From Keithomyces neogunnii (Eukaryota > Ascomycota > Sordariomycetes > Hypocreales > Clavicipitaceae), in NCBI GenBank assembly GCA_020975405.1, contig JAIOWQ010000003.1, positions 2,981,001 through 3,045,000 on the forward strand: a DNA stretch of 64,000 bases. The letters run 5' to 3'. Under the pieces are notes generated by a model that worked only from the letters and a program-made list of their open reading frames with translations, was not told where the DNA came from and searched no databases. A program made the position numbers and the translations under genes. Positions within the stretch are counted from its first letter, which is position 1, and each line of letters opens with the position of its first letter. Of this stretch, positions 13,267 through 24,531 are shown piece after piece.

Positions 13267-14708
13267 CAGCCTCGTAGCGCCTTATGAAGGTGGGCCAGTC
13301 TAGAGGTGCATAGTTTTGTGCATGAGAAGACGGCGTGCCATCTCCCTTGATATGGCCCCGGGAGATGTTTCCCGTTCCAACGGTGGCTAGAATAGAATTG
13401 CGATACAAATATAGACTACAGTTGCCAGCGATGGCCAGGGGGATTGGGTGCGAGAAGATCTGGAGACAAGAACAAATGTGAGGACAGCCACGCAGTCGAC
13501 ACTTGCGGCTCTACTTTCTGCCCATTGAATAGGAAACTGGAATCAATAGTTTGGATTAATATATTGATGTTTTGACGGGTTTTAGGTTTTTTTTTTTTTT
13601 GATGGTCAGCAATGTAGAATTGTTACCAAGCTATCGCCGATGCAGTGTATGAAGGACTCGCTCCATCTGCGTCTTGGTTGGTGCTAATGATTGGCTGCTA
13701 CGCGATTGCGCTGTACGGAGTGGTGAGTGACAGTATCTTAATAGTCGCGTGTCGGCATCTTGCGTCATCCGTTTGTGGACAAACGGCACTGGGCCGGTCC
13801 CACAGAAACAGACACGCAGGTAGATGCGTACTCCGTGCATGCATGTCTGAGATTGATTGAAACCACCCGATCCAGTTCCCGCTGTCACACTCGTGACCTC
13901 GACAGTTTGAAGGTGCATATCGCGTCCTGGTCGCTAGACTTGGCGCACCAAAATGGAAAGTCGGTCCATGGAGCATCCAGTTTGAAACTTTGACCTGGTT
14001 TCATCACCATGTGATCTGGCTGTTCCACCATGTGCAGGCAGTGCACGATTGCTTTGAGCAGACACGGTTGATCGGCTTATTGGTTGGTGCCTTGACAATG
14101 ACCAACCCTGCTCCTATGCAAATGCAGGGAAGCGAGTTGACAAACGGACGTGGCAGTCCACAAATTAATGCTTTACTGCCGGGAAGGATTGTGGGTGAAC
14201 AGAGGCGGCATAGCAATTAATGCATGCTGTTTGTTGTTTCCTTTAATGTTGAAGATACGCAGGCGGGGCCAGAAATATGGCAAACTATAGTGGCAGCAGG
14301 TTTCAACAAACGGCAAGTTGACAGTCGCGAGCTTCGCAGTCCAGCCTCCTTGACTACAATGCTGGCACTGTCTGAAACAAGCTGATCTGAGTGGTGCATG
14401 TCGCAACTTGACGGGCTCGCCAACCTGTTGGTTCTTTACTCTAGATGGTGACATCGATATGAACGCGCATCAGCTTGGGGCCACCCCCGCGCCGCCAATC
14501 AATTCTTCAAGGGGCATTTCGACAGCAGCAATGCAAGGAGCTGAATGGTCAGCTGGTTGGCTGGCTGCGGCGAGGCGTCTGCCATGGCGGTCGGGAGAGG
14601 CTAACGCACTGGCGGCAGGGCGCGACCTGATTGGAAGCGAATGTCCCTTTCTCTGCTCCAGGTCGCACAGGCCGTCGTCTTGCGAGAACCAAAGAATGGC
14701 CAGGCCAG

Positions 14709-14717
14709 TACTCCGTA
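14709..14717. repeat. TACTCCGTA motif copy 2
   Basis: Exact inverse-orientation copy of the motif at 9687. Confidence 0.7.
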
Positions 14718-15080
14718 CAGTTCGTTTTGTTTGTGCGCATAAAAATGGACAAAGCACGACGCATCCAAGCACGATTCAACATATTGTCCTGTTCAGGGCC
14801 TTTTCCGCTTGCTTGACTGGCCGAGGAGACCAGACGCCTTGTGCTTCGGCAACGCGGCACCTTTCCAGGCGACAGACACACCCAGGACTAGGACTGGGTC
14901 GTTGTTGCCTGGTGTCTTCTTGCAAGACGTCTGGTCAGGAGAGGAGCCTGGAGGTGGGCTCCATCAGACGCCAGCCTTCTCGCTGGGTTTGATGTCGCCT
15001 CTTTGAAACCATGGCCCATGGCCCAAGCATCCACAGCGGCCGTCGAATTGATCATCTGAACAACCTTTGGATGTGCACTG

Positions 15081-15107
15081 GCGTCCCCGGCGTCCCCGGC
15101 GTCTCTG
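15081..15107. repeat. 9-bp tandem repeat, 3 units
   Basis: Unit GCGTCCCCG repeated about three times; the last unit is diverged (GCGTCTCTG). Confidence 0.7.
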
Positions 15108-15372
15108 GCGTATCCACCATGTGTCGAAACCATCAAGCTGCCGCTTCGTGCTCTTGAATGACTGGCCAGGACCCAGCACACGCAACCCGATCGTCTCTGG
15201 GCTTCCGTCAAAGGGACGTGTTCAGTGGAAAAGATGGGATGACTGCTGAGACCTTTGGAACCTAGTGCCGGCATTCTGCGCCCCCTGGTTGCTGCCCGGT
15301 GCTCCTGAGGTGCCTTTGCCCACACTCTTCCTGTCACTTGCCTGTTCGGTCTAGATGTCCTGAACAAGCGTC

Positions 15373-15399
15373 GAGGCGGACGAGGCGGACGAGGCGGCC
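15373..15399. repeat. 9-bp tandem repeat, 3 units
   Basis: Unit GAGGCGGAC repeated three times, the last ending in CC. Confidence 0.7.
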
Positions 15400-16040
15400 A
15401 AATGCTTTGGAACGTATAGTTGTCTTGGTATAAGACGCTCTGCCTCGCCCGACATTTAGGCCCATGTATTCCTACCACAAGAGCACCAGTATTTAATTTC
15501 CTTTTCTAACAGCCGACTTGTCGCTGTGGTTGTCGAGACAACTTACATTTCCTTTGCGTCTCAATAGTTACTTTTCTTCACCCGAGGCTAGACCTCGTTT
15601 GCTTCCAAAAACGACCTCTTCAAGCTTCTCTGGTTCAGAATTTGAAGAGATACCAGTTTGCAATATCTTGTGTTGCAGACCACTCGTGCCCTTTCCTTCT
15701 TGTAAGTCGGCCCTAATCCGTCTTGTGCTAGAACAGCAAACCAATGCTGCGACTCTGAACAAGTGTATCATTTCTGTCGTGGCGGGCACATGTGCTCCGA
15801 ATCACGGCTTGTTTGCTAGCACAGTGGCACATCCGGTGTTGCCATGATTCACGCAGCAATACTGACCATGTTTGCTCAAATAGCGTATTCCCTGGTTGGA
15901 ATCACCATCTCGTCTCGACGACATCATTCCTAATCTCTCTTTTCTTTCTTTTTTCTCTTCCTCTTGTCCCTCTTGGCTCATACGAGTCTCAGTCTTGCGT
16001 CTGGCACGTTTAGATTCACACCAATCTATTCTCATTCACA

Positions 16041-17168
16041 ATGTTGAGCAAAGCCGTTCTCGCTGGGCTGCTCGCCTGTGTCAACGCCCACATGAAGATG
16101 GCCTCTCCCGTTCCTTTCGACAATGCCGCCCTCTCAAATGCTCCTCTTGAAGCCAGTGGCAGCGACTTTCCTTGCAAAACCCCCAACTACGCCAACGCCC
16201 CTGGAGGCAACGTTTTCCCCCAGGGCAGCAAGCAGCCGCTCAAGTTCCTCGGCAGCGCCGTCCACGGCGGCGGCTCATGTCAAGTCTCTCTCACAACCGA
16301 TCTCAAGCCCACAAAAAACTCGGTATGGAGGGTGATCAAGTCTATTGAAGGTGGCTGTCCCGCCAAAAACACGCCGGGAAACCTCCCCCAGAATGATGCT
16401 AACCTTGCGACGCCCTTTGACTACGATTTCACCATCCCAAAGGAGCTCGCTCCCGGCAACTACACCCTTGCGTGGACTTGGTTTAACAAGGTTGGAAACA
16501 GAGAAATGTACATGAACTGTGCCCCCGTTAGTGTCACTGGCTCCGGTGGTTCCAAGGAGTTCATGGACACCTTGCCCAATATGTTTACCGCCAACATTGG
16601 CGGCCCCTGCACGACCGTTGCCGATACAGACGTGCAGTTTCCCAACCCCGGCAAGGAGCTGGACCTCTTTGGCGTCGCGGCAGCCCTGAAGCCACCGCCT
16701 GCGGCATGCGGCGCGGCGACTGGTCCGGCACCTACCGCCCCGGCGCCGACTTCTGCTCCAAGCCCTTCTGCCCCCCCCGGCGGCGTCTTCGTCACCAAGG
16801 GACCGGACACGCCTGCTCAACCAGCCCCTACCGGCGGCAGCAGTCCGGCCCCAGTTCCCTCTGGTAACAACAGCCCGGCCCCGGTTCCCTCACCCTCAGG
16901 TGACAGCAGCCCGGCTCCGGTTCCTTCGTCAGGCTCCGGCCCCGGCAACGCCCCTGGAGGCTTTGCATCCGGCACTGCTTGCACTGGCGATGTTTGGAAC
17001 TGCGTCGGCGGAACCTCTTTCCAGCGCTGCGCCAGTGGCTTGTGGTCTGTCATCCAGCCGCTTGCTGCCGGGACCTCGTGCGCCCCCGGACAAGGCAGCA
17101 CTCTCACCCCGGGACCTGCCAAGGCGGCCAAGCGCACTCTGCGCCGCGGCCTGCGCTTCTCTCTATAG
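16041..17168 (+). CDS. Secreted AA11-type lytic polysaccharide monooxygenase with a C-terminal chitin-binding-like module
   Basis: AA11 enzymes are copper monooxygenases that oxidatively cleave chitin outside the cell. The single exon encodes 375 residues. A signal peptide (residues 1-16) ends ..CVNA before His17, which becomes the free N-terminal His of the copper histidine brace. The second brace His is His75 in GSAVHGGGSCQ and the axial Tyr is Tyr157 in NREMYMNC; in mature numbering these are 1, 59 and 141, close to the known AA11 layout. The catalytic core ends near residue 210. A Pro/Ser linker follows (about 235-310) with repeated SPAPVPS units. The tail at about 312-355 has the pattern C..W.C..G..FQRC..G.WS....A.GT.C, resembling the X278/CBM19-type chitin-binding module found on AA11 proteins. 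The start context CACAATG is good. Roles in nutrition or remodelling of its own wall are both possible. Confidence 0.93.
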   Translation: MLSKAVLAGLLACVNAHMKMASPVPFDNAALSNAPLEASGSDFPCKTPNYANAPGGNVFPQGSKQPLKFLGSAVHGGGSCQVSLTTDLKPTKNSVWRVIKSIEGGCPAKNTPGNLPQNDANLATPFDYDFTIPKELAPGNYTLAWTWFNKVGNREMYMNCAPVSVTGSGGSKEFMDTLPNMFTANIGGPCTTVADTDVQFPNPGKELDLFGVAAALKPPPAACGAATGPAPTAPAPTSAPSPSAPPGGVFVTKGPDTPAQPAPTGGSSPAPVPSGNNSPAPVPSPSGDSSPAPVPSSGSGPGNAPGGFASGTACTGDVWNCVGGTSFQRCASGLWSVIQPLAAGTSCAPGQGSTLTPGPAKAAKRTLRRGLRFSL

Positions 17169-18523
17169 GAGCATAAAGTTGGCAGGAGAAGGGCTCGCCG
17201 TTGACTACATTTTCTTTATTTGGCATATTTGCTTTGAGCGTGTTTGATACCAAAAGTAACGGGGGATCGGGGTTTCAATGTACATTTCCCCGCCCCCATT
17301 TTCCCCTGTCATATCGGAGCGGAGGACCATTTATCGTATAAAAGCATAGCAATGATGATGACAAGCCTAGTCCATAGAATGGACTTGATTTTAGCAACCT
17401 ATTTTGTTTCTTGTCGCCAATAGCCATGGTGCTCATGAGTCATGACTGTGAATGCAAACGCTGACGATCTGGGCCATTGGGCTGGTCTTGCCCTCGAGTC
17501 TAAACCACGAGTTTGCGTAGACCAGTTGCTCCATGACGAGCAAAGTAACTATGAGATCAGGCAGCACAGCACCATGGAGGAAGAGAAGCCGAGACTTGGA
17601 AACGCCGAATTAATTTGCAAGCGGGGTGACCACCTTGCATGCAGCCTCCATCGGCCCGCCAAACCACGCCAAGGTACGGCGCGTGCCTTATGCAGGGGAA
17701 ACGCACAGATGCCGCCAATAAGGCTCGACCGCAAATGCGCCACCTTTTCCAGCCATTGAAAACGCCCGGCTCAGACAAGACGACATTATGCAGCGTCAGT
17801 GTTTGCACGCACCCTGCTTGATACCGCTGCGCGGATTGGAATCGTTACATGCCACAAAGTAACCTCGCGTCTGAACTGCGCATGCAAAGAGGGCCGCATA
17901 ATGTGCATTGTTGAGGTCATTGGTTCTTAGCATCAGAGGCTAAAGTACGCACGTGGGGGGTTGCCCTGGCTTTGCGCCAATATCACAGACACCACGAGGC
18001 TCTTTTCTGCTTTGGGCGGCTGAACAATATCTGTTTCTACAACCCTTCACGAGGCGCCACAAACGCCGTGAACAAAGGCTCGCGTCATATGCCCCTGCTA
18101 GATGCCGACTTTCCTCGTCTCGCTTGAACACGTCCTTGTAGAGTTGTCCCATGCGCACGTGCGGACAAAGGCTAGCTCAGTGCTTCCTCGCGTCGGCTAC
18201 AGATTGCCGTTTGAGACGTGGACTCAAAGAAGCCAGGCGCGTCCAACAGCAAGACAAGAAAGACTCTTAGTCTGCGCCAGCATGCACCAGTTCAGTTCAG
18301 GCACCGGCTTCTTCCCAGCGCCAAGGGCAAGACTACAAGCGCAATGTCACACTCAACCGATGTTTCGCAACATGAACAATAGTAACATGTATATAATCCT
18401 ACACGAGAGCCAAAGTCAATGCACCGCAATTGGTCGAATGACTGTGGGCATAGCAAAGATAATAGGTGGGTTAAGCCAAAAAGGAGCATCAAGAATAACA
18501 TAAATGTACTCGGTTCTTCAGAC

Positions 18524-18555
18524 GCTGTCCCGCTGTTCCGCTGTTCCGCTGTTCC
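18524..18555. repeat. 8-bp tandem repeat, 4 units
   Basis: GCTGTCCC followed by three perfect GCTGTTCC units. Confidence 0.75.
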
Positions 18556-18765
18556 ACTGCACCCATGCACCCCTCCTGCCGTCTGTCTGTAGCAACCATT
18601 CTCAAGATGGCTCAACACAGAAAGTTGACGGGGAAAAAAAGTCTAAGATTGAGGAAGAAAAACATATTGTATGCTGATTTTTGACATCGCCTCCCTTCGC
18701 ACCCTAGCCATATGGTACTCATTCCCGAATGCGGGCAAGGGGAAAGAAAAAGAGAGAAAGAGAGT

Positions 18766-18772
<7 letters not shown>

Positions 18773-18796
<24 letters not shown>
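18773..18796. repeat. (AG)12 microsatellite
   Basis: Perfect AG dinucleotide run of about 12 units inside a longer purine-only stretch (about 18740-18800). Confidence 0.85.
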
Positions 18797-18797
<1 letters not shown>

Positions 18798-19112
18798 AAA
18801 GTCGCGTGGTAAAAAAAGACATCGAATCGAGTCCAAGGGTCAGAAAAGCGACGAATATAAGAACCAAAAACATACGTCCAACGCGAAGCCTCTCTGGGAG
18901 TTGCTCGGACGCCATGAACGCCTGTATAATTGCTTTATGCATACTGAGCCATTTTCAACACTGTCCACAGCCAACGAGTATACTGATTCAGCTGGTGCAT
19001 CAGTGTCAACGGCGAAAAAAAAGTCATGTCTTCGTTCGGAATGTCACGACTCCAGAATGAGTCTTGGGGGTGGTTTTATGTGGATGGTGTCGCACTCGGT
19101 ATAGAGTTTCGC

Positions 19113-20849
19113 TCAAATCGCAATCGTCTTCATTGTGCCGTCGGCAACGTCGAGTGCCTTGCCGTTCATCTTGACAGGATTTTCGTTCTCCTTGTCTTTT
19201 AGCAAATCCGAGCTGGATCGAGCAATTGTCGTGATTCGCAACCCATTCTTTCCCTCCTCGCTTCCTCGCGGCGTTTCTACTTCTACCAGGTCGTTGGGCT
19301 CGATTTCGGCGCTGGGGATTTCGGGAATTGCAGACTCCTCCGTCACCCTACTCAGAGGGTTTTTGCTGTATCCTCCAGCTCGCATGGGGCTCGCCAAGGG
19401 TGACGAGCCGCTCAGCCGTTGCAACGATCGACCGCGAACATCGCCATTGGCTTCAATAGGGCTGCCATAGGGAGAGGCAGAGCGAGACTCCCGGGGAGAG
19501 ACGGCCTTTCCGGCACTCACCGACTGGCGCTTGTTGGGACCTGGGCGACGTCCATGCTTTTGATCCATTCTCCACCGTAGAATACTGAAGTAGGCCGGCT
19601 CGACTCTGGCATCCCTGAATTCTCGCAGCTTGAGTTCACCGCTGTCTTCATTCACAAACCACTTGCCGCTGTTGAGGTCATCGGCGACCAGAGCAAGAAA
19701 AGCGGCCCAGGAACGCGCCACCACGTATTTTGTATCATAGTCTCGCCCAAACAAGATGATCTGTCCCCAACGACCGTTGGGTCCAGGCGCAAGATCGACA
19801 GCCAGGTTGTTGCCACCCCAATCACGGACCAGAGGAATCCAGCCACTGTGCGCGTAAGCCTTTTGGACCGAGTTGGGTGGGATGGAGCCCTGGCGAGCAA
19901 GGAGGTTCTGTCTCCATTCACCGTCACCAGCAGAAGACGACGATGAGGGTCGGGGAGGTTGCTGTCTTGACGAAGAGGCTTCGTCGCTGCCACCAAATGC
20001 CTTGGACGGAGTAGTTGGTTTGGGGGGGCTATTGTCCAGCAGGTATTGATGGTTGACCTGCCTCCATTGCTCCCACTCCTGTACAATTTCCTCGCAGTCC
20101 ATAAGCATGGAGCCAAAAATGATTCCCGTCGGGGTTCCTCCACGTTCTTGGCCATCGTGAACCATGAGTGATTCGCGGACGTCTTGTGGTAGCGAGCAAT
20201 CAAGTTGATGCTCGAGGTCGTTGAGGTCATTGTTGGTAGCGCCTTCACCCAACTGGTCCCATAGTTCGGGGTAGTTCTCCTCGGCCCAGGCGTCGATGCG
20301 CTCCCATGAGTATCGAACTGGAGGTGGAGGGGGAAGGCCATCCTGGAAAGACTGCATGGGAACGTCGCCAGAGCTCTGAACCTCGAACCCATCACCTCGC
20401 TGTGCTGATTGGGAGCGCATCCCCGGTGAGTAGCCGCGCATCATGGGGCTGTGTTTGCCATTCTGGGTGGGCGAGATGCGTCCGGCTTCGTCCGTATACG
20501 GAAAGCTGACATCAGCGCGCGAGTCTGACGCAGTGGCAACGCCCGTGAGGATGTTGTTGCGACCATTGTGGAGAGGAACGTGACGGCCGGTTCGCTGTGG
20601 TGAATCAAAGGTTGAATCTATTGCAAGCATCTGGTCAGCCATGACAGTCACACACTTTGCATCGACGCGGTGCCGCTTACGTCTATCATTACTCGTCATG
20701 GCGTGCCAAAAAGAGCGAAGAGCGCTGCCTAAACTGTTTTGTCCAAAGTAAGCAATGGTAATGGTTCGTAACCGCGACGAGGAAGGGCGCGAGGGGAGCT
20801 TCGAAGGACGAAATGAACAAGATGGGAGGGAGACTCACGGGTTCGCCAT
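19113..20849 (-). CDS. SMI1/KNR4 family cell-wall assembly and glucan-synthesis regulator
   Basis: Knr4/Smi1 proteins couple the cell-wall-integrity MAP kinase and calcineurin pathways to beta-glucan and chitin synthesis and localise to bud or hyphal tips. Three exons are read: 20839-20849 (11 nt), 20681-20733 and 19113-20617, giving 522 residues. The join gives MANPLGSALRSFWHAMTSND then RHSTFDSPQRTGRHVPL, the conserved N-terminus of the fungal family. The SMI1_KNR4 domain spans roughly residues 120-340, with recognisable LEHQLDCSLPQDVRESL, GIIFGSMLMDCEEIVQEWEQW and NLAVDLAPGPNGRWGQIILFG. A long, probably disordered, Ser/Pro-rich tail follows. The second intron (20618-20680) is 63 nt and has no stop in frame, so a retained-intron form with 21 extra residues is possible. 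Confidence in the family is high, and the tiny first exon is supported by the conserved protein start. Confidence 0.92.
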
Positions 20850-23826
20850 GATGGATACAGCGGTTTGGCCAACGGCCAAAAGAAGGTCAAGAGTCCTGAG
20901 CCAGCACGCAATGCGGGGAGAATGCGGAGCGATGACTCTGGTTTCGTCTGATGGCGGCTGTGAGTATCAGATGTTGCGTTTGATGTCCCCCCTGAAATGC
21001 AAGTCCAAGAGCACGGAGTTGGTTTGCTTGGAGAGGCAGCGCATAAGCAGCGAGAGTCGCAGAAACAAAACAAAACGAGTCAGAGGTGGTAAGAGCGAGC
21101 CGAATTGTATATGCACAAGAGCACAGATAGAGAGAGGGAGGGAGACAGAAGTGGCAGCGAACGATTGGGACGTGTCTGGTGGTCAAGGTTGGAACGCCGG
21201 CGTTGAAAGAGTTGCGAAACGACGAACCACTCAGTGAATGAGCGGGTGGTGCTCCAAGTCAGGGGCTTGGAGGAACGCGCGGGATTGGATTGGCAGAGAT
21301 TCGACTCTGTGGCGTTTTTGTTGGCCTACAAGGTCGTCGTCACTGCGGGTCAAGCGCCGATTCTGATGATTGCAGATGGAGCCGGTTGTCAGCACCAAAA
21401 AAAAAAAAATCAATCCATCATTCTTTCCTTTTGGCCAGAGATGGGAAAGGGCGAGAGATGGCCTTGCAATCAGAGCAAGCAATCAGTGTCGACGGCGGTG
21501 GCGAGAGCGATAAAAAGGCATCAGGTGCTGCCAGGCGTGGGACCAGGCCAGGCGGGCAACTATGCTCACTGTGCAGTGCGGTGCCCAAGTTTGCGGGTAG
21601 TTAAGTACCTACATATGTACTTAGGTATGTATTTAATACCGCTGGACTTGGGCTTGCTGCATCACACTCAGCACTCACTGGTACCGCGGCTTCCAGACCA
21701 CCCCATCGCCGGCAGCCAACACTGGATGAGCCACAGCGCAGACGGGGCCTGTGTTGGTTTTGCCAAGTCGGGGCTGTCCAGCCTCATGCCCAATCTTGAT
21801 TTGGGGCAAGAGGCGAGAAAGTCGAGATGTGACTGGGCAGCAGTGGAGGTGTACTACGGAAGTGGGACAGAGCACAGGGCACTTGCTCCGTAAGCTACCT
21901 GGGTTAAGCAACCAAGGCATGGACAGAAACTTTCTTGTGGGTATCATTTTTTTCTTCTTGCTGCTTCTCAATGCATGACGATTGAATTCTGATCATGGGT
22001 TCATGGTATTAGTGGACCAAGTTTTTCACAGTGGCCAGCGAGCTAGCGTAGGAGGCATCAATGCTGGGGAAATTACCTCTGGCTGTCCTGGACAACCACT
22101 GAGGCAGGCGCAGCATTCACCAGTTTCCATCATCAGCTGAACAATCCGCCACCCATGGAATAGCCGCTCAGGGGTCAGCACAACGCTGACAGGCCACCAC
22201 TTGGCGATGATTTGACCAGGATGCCACTGTTGAGAGCCAACATTCGATGAATTCCATCCGTCGTCGTCGACCTTTGCCAATCCACGGGGTCCAACCCATT
22301 CTTCACCGGGACGCGTCCTTTCATTGTGCGACTGAAACAAACGCGCGCGGGGGGTGCGCTTTCTGGATTCCAGTCCGAGGGATCAGGCTTGATGGATCAG
22401 CGAGTGAATCAACGCTTGAGCTTGAGGCCTCTTGGGAAGCGGAGCCCACATCCATCTTTTTTTTGTGGCCCTAGTTGACCCAAGTGCTCCTGAAAACAGC
22501 TCCAGTTCTCCCGCTCCTGCTCCCAGCCGGGTTAGGTCCGAGTGGACAGAGCAATTGACTTTGCGCTATTAGAAGGGTACACGCCCCACCAGCCGCTCTC
22601 CAGCTAATAATATACGGAGTACATACAGTACTGATACAATGTCAAGGAGGTAAGGAGAGGGCGGGGCCATGTTTGGTTCCTTCCACCCGTCTCGGGATGC
22701 CGCATCCCTCAATTTGGCTTGCAGAGGGCTGCACAGCAATTGGCGGCAATAACCAGTGGTATTGCCTCCTGTAGGGCATCCCCGGTCCATACTTTACTTT
22801 TACCTGTGATAAAGTGCAATAGGCTACATTCTCGAAGCTCAAGCAAACGCAGCCACATGTGCCCTCGCAGCCGTTGCCGGCAAGCCCATGGGCCAATTTT
22901 GCCTCGTTTCGGGGGGCCGAGATAAAAGGAGCCCTTGGTCTGACACCCCCACCAGCACAATCCAGACCATGCATGGCACACACCTCAGTTGAGCAGCGGC
23001 GAGCCGTCTGCACAGCAGGACCAAGCTTCGACAGTATCTGTGAATTCCATGCTTGTCAATATCTGACTGACACCAGAGCCATCCAAGTTTCAGACGAATC
23101 CCGACGCCAGGCCGCCAGCCCTTTGTTCCGTCGCGCCGTTTTCCCAGCCGCCATAGAACAGTTTAGGTTTCGGCATGCCACCATCAAGTCTCGATTCCGA
23201 TCCTCCAATTCACCCAGTGCCACACCCTTTCATCCGCGCCCCTAGCAATCAGAGGTTGTGGGATCCGGGGGACGCTCAGAACATGCGTGGCCTGAAATGC
23301 TCAGCACTGGTAAAACAGGTTCCTTGTAGCTGGACGACATGATGCCTGCATGCCTCTGTGATCAGTTGACACAATTTTGTAGATGCATGGCGTAAATTGG
23401 TTCCGCTAGCATGCATTCCCGTCGACTGATAATCTCTATTCTCACACAACGCCCATTGCCAAGAAGTCGTTTCGACATGTTGACGTCATGCCACTCACTG
23501 TGATACTTCTCCGCCTTGTTTCTCCGCGTTTTTAGTCGTATTGTATTGGGAAACCAGAAAAGCGGACATGCTACCGAATCAGTCGATTGATGACCGCCAC
23601 ACATGTGGCATAGTTCATCTCTGGCTTGAAAATCTGCGTCCCCTATGCGCGCCATGCATTACAGCCATAGTCAAGATGTGTGACCCTTGGATGTTTCATG
23701 TGTGGTGGACAGGAATCGCGGCTACAGGCCCAACTAACTGAGACCCATCTTACAACTGCCTGCGCAATTCTTCTTAGCTGGCCAAACTCCCACGTAATAA
23801 ACCCGCTCGCACCTTCAAAGAACATC
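20850..23826. other. Long intergenic region, no gene seen
   Basis: About 3 kb between the SMI1 start and the SEC8 stop, holding the SMI1 promoter. Features are an A13 run near 21399, an interrupted palindrome at 21603-21627 (AAGTAC..GTACTT nested with TACCT..AGGTA) and an exact TACGGAGTAC at 22613-22622. The open frame 21234-21893 (219 codons) has no family features and overlaps frames on the other strand. I see no RNA gene. Confidence 0.55.
22613..22622. repeat. TACGGAGTAC motif copy 3
   Basis: Exact copy of the motif at 9687, including the tenth base. Confidence 0.7.
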
Positions 23827-24500
23827 TCAAGACTGCCACATGTGCTCGCTCAAGCTCAGCAGCTTGTCATCCAACCTCCTCTTCGCCGCACTAGCTATTC
23901 CTCGATCCCTGTTACTCACTCCCTCACTAAAGCACAATTCCATCAAGGCCTTGAGCTCGTCATACGTAAAGGTCTCTGCAAACCCTCCCTCGCCCTGCTT
24001 CTCCTTGTCTTCCTTGGCCTTTTCAACAATGGCATCGGGGCCCCTATCAAACAAGGCAAAGAAGTTGGCTGCCCGAGCCAGGTCTACACCTTCCTCTACA
24101 TTCTTCAAATTCTGCTGGAGAACCAAAATGTTGAGTTGCATTCTTCCACAGCCCTTTTCGTTCATGGGTGATGCTAGTTTCGCATTAAGCACGAGGTAAT
24201 CGTTGATGAGAAGCCCGAGACCTGTGCGGATAAAGGAGACCTCTTTGGGGCGAAGGTACCGGACAATGGTCTCGTCAAACAGCACCAGCTCGAGGTTGAG
24301 AGATAGGATTTGCGGGTCCGGCTCGCGAACTTCTTGGTCGAGAAGGTAGGGCGTAATGGTTGGCGTCAGGGCGTTGCGTAGAGAGTGCACGATGCGAGTG
24401 CGAACTTCGGTGTGGAGTGTAAGGAGGGATATTGTGGCGAGTTCCTCGTACGAGGAGACGATATTGTCAAAGTTTCTGATGGCGTCAGATGTGATTATGA

Positions 24501-24531
<31 letters not shown>

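Larger units (their letters stand above)
13267..16040. other. Long intergenic region with short tandem repeats
   Basis: About 2.8 kb without a supported gene. It holds a T14 run near 13587, two unrelated 9-base-period repeats (15081-15107 and 15373-15399) and one exact TACTCCGTA copy at 14709. The longest open frames (up to 196 codons, 14888-15478 minus) are repetitive, overlap frames on the other strand and match no family. The last 200 bases before the AA11 gene are pyrimidine-rich, as is common just upstream of fungal starts. Confidence 0.55.
17169..19112. other. Intergenic region between convergent genes, with microsatellites
   Basis: About 1.9 kb between the 3' ends of the AA11 gene and SMI1. 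It contains an 8-base tandem repeat (18524-18555) and an (AG)12 tract (18773-18796). No gene or RNA is recognised. Confidence 0.55.

Noticed and set aside
14888..15478. 196-codon minus-strand frame
   Set aside because: It is repeat-rich (Pro/Arg runs from the period-9 repeats), with no motif and overlapping frames on the other strand.
21234..21893. 219-codon frame upstream of SMI1
   Set aside because: No domain-like pattern; it crosses an A13 run and other intergenic features.
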